A stretch of DNA of 9,932 nucleotides from DASYUM01 sp036001225 (GTDB lineage: Bacteria; Methylomirabilota; Methylomirabilia; Rokubacteriales; DASRDR01). Made by a program: the position numbers and the translations under genes. A model generated the notes under the pieces. That model was not told where the DNA came from. It did no database searches and saw nothing but the letters and a program-made list of their open reading frames with translations. The DNA lies in NCBI GenBank assembly GCA_036001225.1, contig DASYUM010000061.1, forward strand, positions 1 to 9,932. The letters run 5' to 3'. This document shows positions 5,955 to 9,932 of this stretch, piece by piece (the stretch's first letter is position 1; every line of letters starts with the position of its first letter).

Positions 5955-7013
5955 TTATTTCTTGGTGTAGCCGGCCGGGATCTCGTACCGCGTCGGGTCG
6001 GGGCCGGTGGCGCGGATGCTCTTCACCTCGGTGTAGAGGTTGAACAGGGTCCCGTTCCGCTCCTGGCCGCCGCGATCGCTGCTCGGTGTCTCGGCAGCGC
6101 CGCCCTTCTGGCCGCCGGCGCCGCCGAAGAGCTTCCCCAAGACCTGGCCGAGGTCCTGCTGGCCACCGCCGCTCCGGGGCGGCGGGCTCTCCCGCGTCTC
6201 CGCGCGGCCGCCGCTTCCCTCGCCAGTCCAGGCGAGGTCGGAGACGATGGTGTAGCCCTGCACCTTCCGCATCTCGGCCGCGGCCTTGGCCAGCGCGCGC
6301 TGCTGCTCCTTCTCGTCGAGGCCGGTGAGGCCGGCCATGAGCTGCTGGGCCTCGGCCGGTGACATGGTCAACCCCAGCTTCTTCAGGTACGCCTGCTGGT
6401 AGGCCTGCTGCTCGGCCTGGGCGGCCCGGATCTCGGCGGACTCCGGCGTGGTCCACAGCCGGTTGGTCATCAGGCTCTTGGCGGTTTCCCCGGTCTTCTG
6501 GTTGAGGGTCTCCACCAGCCACGTCATGAGGTACTCGTCGCAGGGGAAGCCGTTGATCACCTTGCGGGCGCCGGTCTTTTCGACCTTGAACTCGTTCTTG
6601 GTTATGACGACGTCCGACGGCTCGTTGGTATCCTTCCCTTTGGAGGGACGCCCGGCGGGCTGGCCCCGGCCGGCTCGCTCGCGCTCGAGCTTGGAGGTGA
6701 GCGGCTGCTCGGTGTAGCTCTTCTTCTCGGGATCGAGCTGCCAGACCACATCACGGTCGAGGCGGGTGATCCGGATGGCATCCCCGAGGCCGGCCATCTT
6801 CTGGATCGCGCTCATGAACCCGCCGGTGAACTTCATCTTGGACTCTTCGCGCTCGGTGATGGCGCCGGTGGTGGTGATGGTGGTGCTCTCGAAGCCACCC
6901 ATCCCGGCGAAGCCGTCGCTCCGCGCGTAGCGCTCGACGGTGACATCGGCCCCGGCCGAAGTCGCCGCGCCCACGACGAGGAGGCACAGCACGGCCGTCA
7001 GTGTTTGTCGCAT
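5955..7013 (-). CDS. Exported protein resembling the DUF4412 family
   Basis: 352 residues. The ATG at 7013-7011 has GGGAGG about eight bases upstream. Residues 1-22 are a signal peptide with a likely cut after AGA, so the protein is periplasmic or outer-membrane associated. No lipobox cysteine is present. Residues 23-170 look like a beta-rich LolA-like or DUF4412-like domain: an early run of Thr/Ser-rich strands, then RITRLDRDVVWQLDPEKKSY (81-100), which is typical of proteins that track a metal, lipid or redox modification, and later GFPCDEYLM (155-163). Residues 190-250 are alanine- and glutamine-rich and probably helical. Residues 264-320 are a low-complexity Gly/Pro/Ser linker containing VLGKLFGG, and the end YEIPAGYTKK (343-352) is the usual terminal strand of the family. 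The assignment rests on pattern memory and is moderate. It lies 31 bases after citrate synthase and is probably co-transcribed with it. Function is unknown. Confidence 0.6.
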   Translation of the reverse strand: MRQTLTAVLCLLVVGAATSAGADVTVERYARSDGFAGMGGFESTTITTTGAITEREESKMKFTGGFMSAIQKMAGLGDAIRITRLDRDVVWQLDPEKKSYTEQPLTSKLERERAGRGQPAGRPSKGKDTNEPSDVVITKNEFKVEKTGARKVINGFPCDEYLMTWLVETLNQKTGETAKSLMTNRLWTTPESAEIRAAQAEQQAYQQAYLKKLGLTMSPAEAQQLMAGLTGLDEKEQQRALAKAAAEMRKVQGYTIVSDLAWTGEGSGGRAETRESPPPRSGGGQQDLGQVLGKLFGGAGGQKGGAAETPSSDRGGQERNGTLFNLYTEVKSIRATGPDPTRYEIPAGYTKK

Positions 7014-7044
7014 GGGGAAGCCCTCCCGACGGTGCCCGCCCGCC

Positions 7045-8172
7045 TCAGCGCCGATCGAGTGGAACCCAGGTCGCCTCCCGCGGGCCGGTGTACTCGGCGC
7101 GCGGCCGGATGAGGCGGTTGTTGCTGTGTTGCTCCAGGATATGGGCCGTCCATCCGGAAACCCGCGAGGCGACGAAGATCGGCGTATAGAGCTCGGGCTC
7201 GAGGCCCATCGAATAGTAGGTAGAGGCGGAGTAAAAGTCCACGTTGGGGTTGAGCCCCTTCTGCTCCTTGACCACCCGCTCGATGATGCGAGACATCTCG
7301 TACCACCGGAGGTCGCCGGCCTCGCGCCCGAGCGCTTCCGACAGCCGCCGGAGGTGGGTGGCCCGGGGGTCCTCGGTGTGGTAGACGCGGTGACCGAAAC
7401 CCATGATCCGCTTCTTCTGGGCGAGAGCGCTCTTGATCCAGGCCTCGGCCCGATCCACTTCCCCGATCTCGATCAGCATACGGATCACGCCCACGTTGGC
7501 GCCGCCATGGAGCGGGCCCTTGAGGGCGCCGATCCCGGACACCGCGCCCGAATAGATGTCGGACAGGGTGGCGACGGTGACGCGGGCGGCGAAGGTCGAG
7601 GCGTTCAGCTCGTGGTCGGCATGGAGGATGAGCGCGGTGTCCATCGCCTTGGCCGCCAGCGGAGTGGGCTTCTTCCCGGTGAGCATGTAGAGGAGATTGG
7701 CGGCCAGGCCCAGCCTGGGGTTCGGCGCCACCGGCGGCCTCCCCTTGCGGATCCGCGCCCAGGCACCCACCAGCGTCGGGACCTGCGCCTGGATGCGGGC
7801 GGCCTTGCGGAGGTTGGCCTCCCGGGAGGCGTCGGCGATCTCGGGGTCGTACATCCCGAGCGCGGACACCGCGGTTCGCACGACGTCCATGGGGTCGGCC
7901 TTCTTGGGAAAGCCCTTCAGCAGCGCCATCACCTTCGGCGGCAGGCGCCGTTGCCCGATCAGCTCCTTGGTGAATCGCTCCAGCTCGCGCCGGGGCGGCA
8001 GCTTGCCGTACCAGAGGAGGTAGACCGTCTCCTCGAAGCTGGCGTGGGCCACGAGGTCGTGGATGTCGTAGCCACGATAGAGGAGGCGCCCCCGCTCACC
8101 GTCGATGAAGCACAGCTGCGAAGTCGAGACGACGACGTCTTCGAGGCCTCGGTCGGGGGCAGGGGTCGTCAT
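7045..8172 (-). CDS. gltA: Citrate synthase (short, archaeal/methylcitrate-synthase-like type)
   Basis: 375 residues from the ATG at 8172-8170, chosen because GAGGAG lies seven bases upstream and the family-typical N-terminus follows. A longer in-frame reading to 8283 adds residues that look unlike the family. It condenses oxaloacetate with acetyl-CoA (or propionyl-CoA) to citrate (or methylcitrate) in the cytoplasm. Conserved elements are LLYRGYDIHDL (30-40), ILHADHELNASTF (182-194), GPLHGGAN (219-226), the signature GFGHRVYHTEDPR (258-270), DFYSA (312-316) and RPRAEYTG (356-363). His222, His261 and Asp312 form the expected catalytic triad and the arginines of the final motifs bind substrate. 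The length matches the 370-380-residue dimeric type and not the 430-residue hexameric enterobacterial enzyme, so 2-methylcitrate synthase is a real alternative. It is the first gene after a candidate promoter and is followed by the exported DUF4412-like gene. Confidence 0.95.
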   Translation of the reverse strand: MTTPAPDRGLEDVVVSTSQLCFIDGERGRLLYRGYDIHDLVAHASFEETVYLLWYGKLPPRRELERFTKELIGQRRLPPKVMALLKGFPKKADPMDVVRTAVSALGMYDPEIADASREANLRKAARIQAQVPTLVGAWARIRKGRPPVAPNPRLGLAANLLYMLTGKKPTPLAAKAMDTALILHADHELNASTFAARVTVATLSDIYSGAVSGIGALKGPLHGGANVGVIRMLIEIGEVDRAEAWIKSALAQKKRIMGFGHRVYHTEDPRATHLRRLSEALGREAGDLRWYEMSRIIERVVKEQKGLNPNVDFYSASTYYSMGLEPELYTPIFVASRVSGWTAHILEQHSNNRLIRPRAEYTGPREATWVPLDRR

Positions 8173-8254
8173 GGACCACTCCTCGCGAGGAGGTTCGCCA
8201 GACACGCGCGGCCCCGCGCTGGGGGCCGGTTCCTCGATCCCGGTCGGCGGGCCA

Positions 8255-8283
8255 ATTCTGGCACACGCCTGGGCAGGCCGCAA
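8255..8283 (-). promoter_or_regulatory. Candidate promoter for the citrate synthase gene
   Basis: On the minus strand, TTGCGG (8283-8278) and CAGAAT (8260-8255) are separated by exactly 17 bases. A TG one base before CAGAAT gives an extended -10. The hexamers match the consensus in three and four of six positions. It lies 83 bases before the ATG, in the 147-base gap after the regulator gene. The rest of the gap shows only weak GC stems such as 8298-8311. Confidence 0.4.
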
Positions 8284-8319
8284 GGGCGGGCCGGCCGCGG
8301 CGACCCCGCCGGGAACCGC

Positions 8320-9681
8320 TCAGGCCGGGCGCTTCTGGGGGATGCCGTGCTTCCGCATCTTGGAGTAGAGGGTCGGTCGGTGGAGGCCGAGGAGCGCGGC
8401 CGCCGCCTGCTTGTTCCAGTTCGTCGTCTCCAGCGCCTGGAGGATCGCCTGCCGCTCCCGCTCCTCCAGGTTGAGGGTGGTGGGGATGGCGTCCGGCTTG
8501 GCGGCGGAGACCTCGACCGGCCGCCCCCGGGTCACCGCCTCCGGCAGGTCGCCGACCGCGATCTCGCTCCCGCGGGCCACCAGCACCGCCCGCTCCAGCG
8601 CGTGCTCGAGCTCCCGCACGTTGCCTGGCCACGTGTAGCCCAGGATGGCCTGGTAGGCGTCGGCCCCGATGGCGCTGACCGGCTTGCCATGTTTCTCGGC
8701 GAAGCGGGTCACGAAGTGCTGGGCGAGGAGGGACAGATCCTCGGGCCGCTCGCGGAGCGGCGCGATGCGGATGGTCACCGTGTTGATCCGGTAGTAGAGG
8801 TCCTCGCGGAGCTTCAGCTCGCGGACGGCCGCCTCGGGGTCACGGTTCGTCGAGGTGACCAGCCGGAAGTCCACTTCGATGTCGCGCGAGGTCCCCAGCC
8901 GCCGGAACTTCCGGTCCTCCAGCACCCGCAGGAGTTTGGCCTGAAGGTCGGCCGGCATCTCGGCGATCTCGTCGAGGAGGAGCGAGCCCCGGTGGGCCTC
9001 CTCGAAGAGACCGGGCTTGTCGGCGGTGGCCCCGGTGAACGCGCCCTTGGCGTAGCCGAACAACTCGGACTCGATCAGGTCCTTGGGCAGCGCCGCGCAG
9101 TTGATCTTGATGAAGGATCCGTCGGCGCGAGGGCTCGCGTAGTGGATGGCGTTGGCCACCAGCTCCTTGCCCGTTCCCGACTCGCCCACGATGAGCACGT
9201 TGGCGTCCACCGAGGAGACGGTATCCAGCAGGTCGAACACCTTCTGCATCTGCGCCGAGCGGCCGACGATGGGGCCGTAGCGGCCGGGGCCCCCGGCCAG
9301 ACGATCGACCAGACGCTTGTGCTCGAGGGCGTTGGCGACCACGGTGAGAATCTTGGCCGGCGTCATGTCGTCCGGCTTCTCGAGGAAGGCGTAGGCGCCG
9401 GCTTCCCGGGCGGCGAACCCTTTGGAGCCCGACCCGTGAGCGGTGATCACCACCGCCAGCAGTCCCGGCCGGCGCGCCTTGAGTTTCTTCACCAGCTCGA
9501 TCCCGTCCATGTCGGGCAGAACGAGATCGACGAAGGCGAGATCCCACTCCGCCCGCTCTACCTCGGCCATGGCGCGGGCGGCCGACCCGGCGGTGCGGAC
9601 CGTGTAACCCTCCTCCTGGAGGACGGCCCGGAACGAGTCGGCGATGGATTCTTCGTCGTCAACGACCAGGATGCGTCCCAT
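8320..9681 (-). CDS. Sigma-54-dependent response regulator, NtrC/AtoC family
   Basis: 453 residues from the ATG at 9681-9679, where MGRILVVDDEES begins a normal receiver domain with GGGAG just upstream. A longer reading to 9735 adds an unrelated arginine/cysteine-rich leader. The receiver (1-125) has acidic pocket residues Asp8-Asp9, the phospho-acceptor Asp52 in VDLVLPDMDG, Thr80 and Lys102. The AAA+ domain (about 138-370) has Walker A GESGTGKE (166-173), an intact sigma-54 contact loop GAFTGA (213-218), Walker B SLLLDEI (233-239), and WPGNVREL (351-358). A Fis-type helix-turn-helix closes the protein (about 409-447). All elements needed to activate sigma-54 promoters are therefore present. 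It overlaps the end of the histidine kinase gene by 23 bases, which implies a cognate pair with coupled translation. No sigma-54 promoter that suits any neighbouring gene was found here, so its targets are unknown. Confidence 0.95.
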   Translation of the reverse strand: MGRILVVDDEESIADSFRAVLQEEGYTVRTAGSAARAMAEVERAEWDLAFVDLVLPDMDGIELVKKLKARRPGLLAVVITAHGSGSKGFAAREAGAYAFLEKPDDMTPAKILTVVANALEHKRLVDRLAGGPGRYGPIVGRSAQMQKVFDLLDTVSSVDANVLIVGESGTGKELVANAIHYASPRADGSFIKINCAALPKDLIESELFGYAKGAFTGATADKPGLFEEAHRGSLLLDEIAEMPADLQAKLLRVLEDRKFRRLGTSRDIEVDFRLVTSTNRDPEAAVRELKLREDLYYRINTVTIRIAPLRERPEDLSLLAQHFVTRFAEKHGKPVSAIGADAYQAILGYTWPGNVRELEHALERAVLVARGSEIAVGDLPEAVTRGRPVEVSAAKPDAIPTTLNLEERERQAILQALETTNWNKQAAAALLGLHRPTLYSKMRKHGIPQKRPA

Positions 9682-9932
9682 GGTCTCCCGCCTGTCTTCG
9701 GGCCGGCAACACGACGCGAACCGTCGTCCCGGCACCGGGCTGACTGCGCACCTCGACCCGACCGCCGTGCTGCTCGATGACCTGGTGCGCGATGGTCATC
9801 CCGAGCCCGATTCCCTCGCGCTTGGTGGTGAAGAACGGCTCGAACAGCCGCCCCTGCAGCTCCTCGGGGATCCCGGGCCCGGTGTCGTGGATGGTGAGCT
9901 CCCCTTCCCCGCCGCCGGCGCCGCTCACGCCC
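9659..9932 (-). CDS. Sensor histidine kinase, C-terminal ATPase domain (5' end outside the window)
   Basis: About 91 residues are visible, the end of an HATPase_c domain. They include the G1 box DTGPGIP, the F box FEPFFTTK, the G2 box GIGLGM, and the closing HGGRVEVRSQPGAGTTVRVVLP. The N box, the phosphorylated-histidine domain and any sensor domain lie beyond the right edge. G2 reads GIGLGM where many kinases have GTGLGL, still within family variation. A short charged tail follows the domain and its stop falls inside the regulator gene. It presumably autophosphorylates and passes phosphate to Asp52 of the overlapping regulator. The signal it senses cannot be inferred. Confidence 0.92.
   Translation of the reverse strand, partial: GVSGAGGGEGELTIHDTGPGIPEELQGRLFEPFFTTKREGIGLGMTIAHQVIEQHGGRVEVRSQPGAGTTVRVVLPARRQAGDHGTHPGR

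Noticed and set aside
8260..8276. TGGCAC on the plus strand resembling a sigma-54 -24 element
   Set aside because: The -12 part reads TGGG with the GC one base out of register, and no plus-strand gene lies downstream.
6940..9780. A 946-codon plus-strand open frame opposite citrate synthase, the regulator and the DUF4412-like gene
   Set aside because: Its product is rich in Arg, Gly, His and Leu without recognisable motifs. The minus strand has complete conserved proteins with ribosome binding sites here. Long antisense frames are expected from GC-rich codon bias.

Overview
The window is GC-rich (roughly 70% by eye) bacterial chromosomal DNA with tightly packed genes. A diaminopimelate-epimerase homologue, a sigma-54-type response regulator with its sensor kinase, and exported proteins with ordinary signal peptides point to a Gram-negative-type bacterium. 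The gene content and style resemble uncultivated soil or groundwater lineages such as Rokubacteria/Methylomirabilota. That placement is an impression and was not tested.

The left half is on the plus strand. Positions 1-101 hold the C-terminal tail of a MoaD/ThiS-type ubiquitin-like sulfur carrier. It is followed by about 390 bases without a gene that are dense in hairpins and end in a probable promoter. Then come three genes: a gamma-glutamyltransferase-family hydrolase (496-2124), a soluble pyridine-nucleotide-transhydrogenase-type flavoprotein (2135-3589), and an exported seven-repeat protein that is probably a beta-propeller (3616-4839). Gaps of 10 and 26 bases suggest one operon.

The right half is on the minus strand and converges on the left half at about 4840-4958. 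In transcription order it has a histidine kinase (cut by the right edge), an NtrC-family regulator overlapping it, a probable promoter, a short-type citrate synthase, an exported DUF4412-like protein and a DapF homologue.

No mobile element, CRISPR array, tRNA or rRNA was seen. The most notable observations are these. The DapF homologue has serine in place of both catalytic cysteines. The GGT-family enzyme keeps its catalytic threonine but lacks most residues that bind a gamma-glutamyl group. The transhydrogenase gene has no ATG, GTG, TTG or CTG before its FAD-binding motif, so it may start at ACG. The sulfur carrier has two residues beyond its diglycine. The exported repeat protein looks like a propeller closed by its N-terminal strand. 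I found no convincing new multi-gene defence or mobile system.
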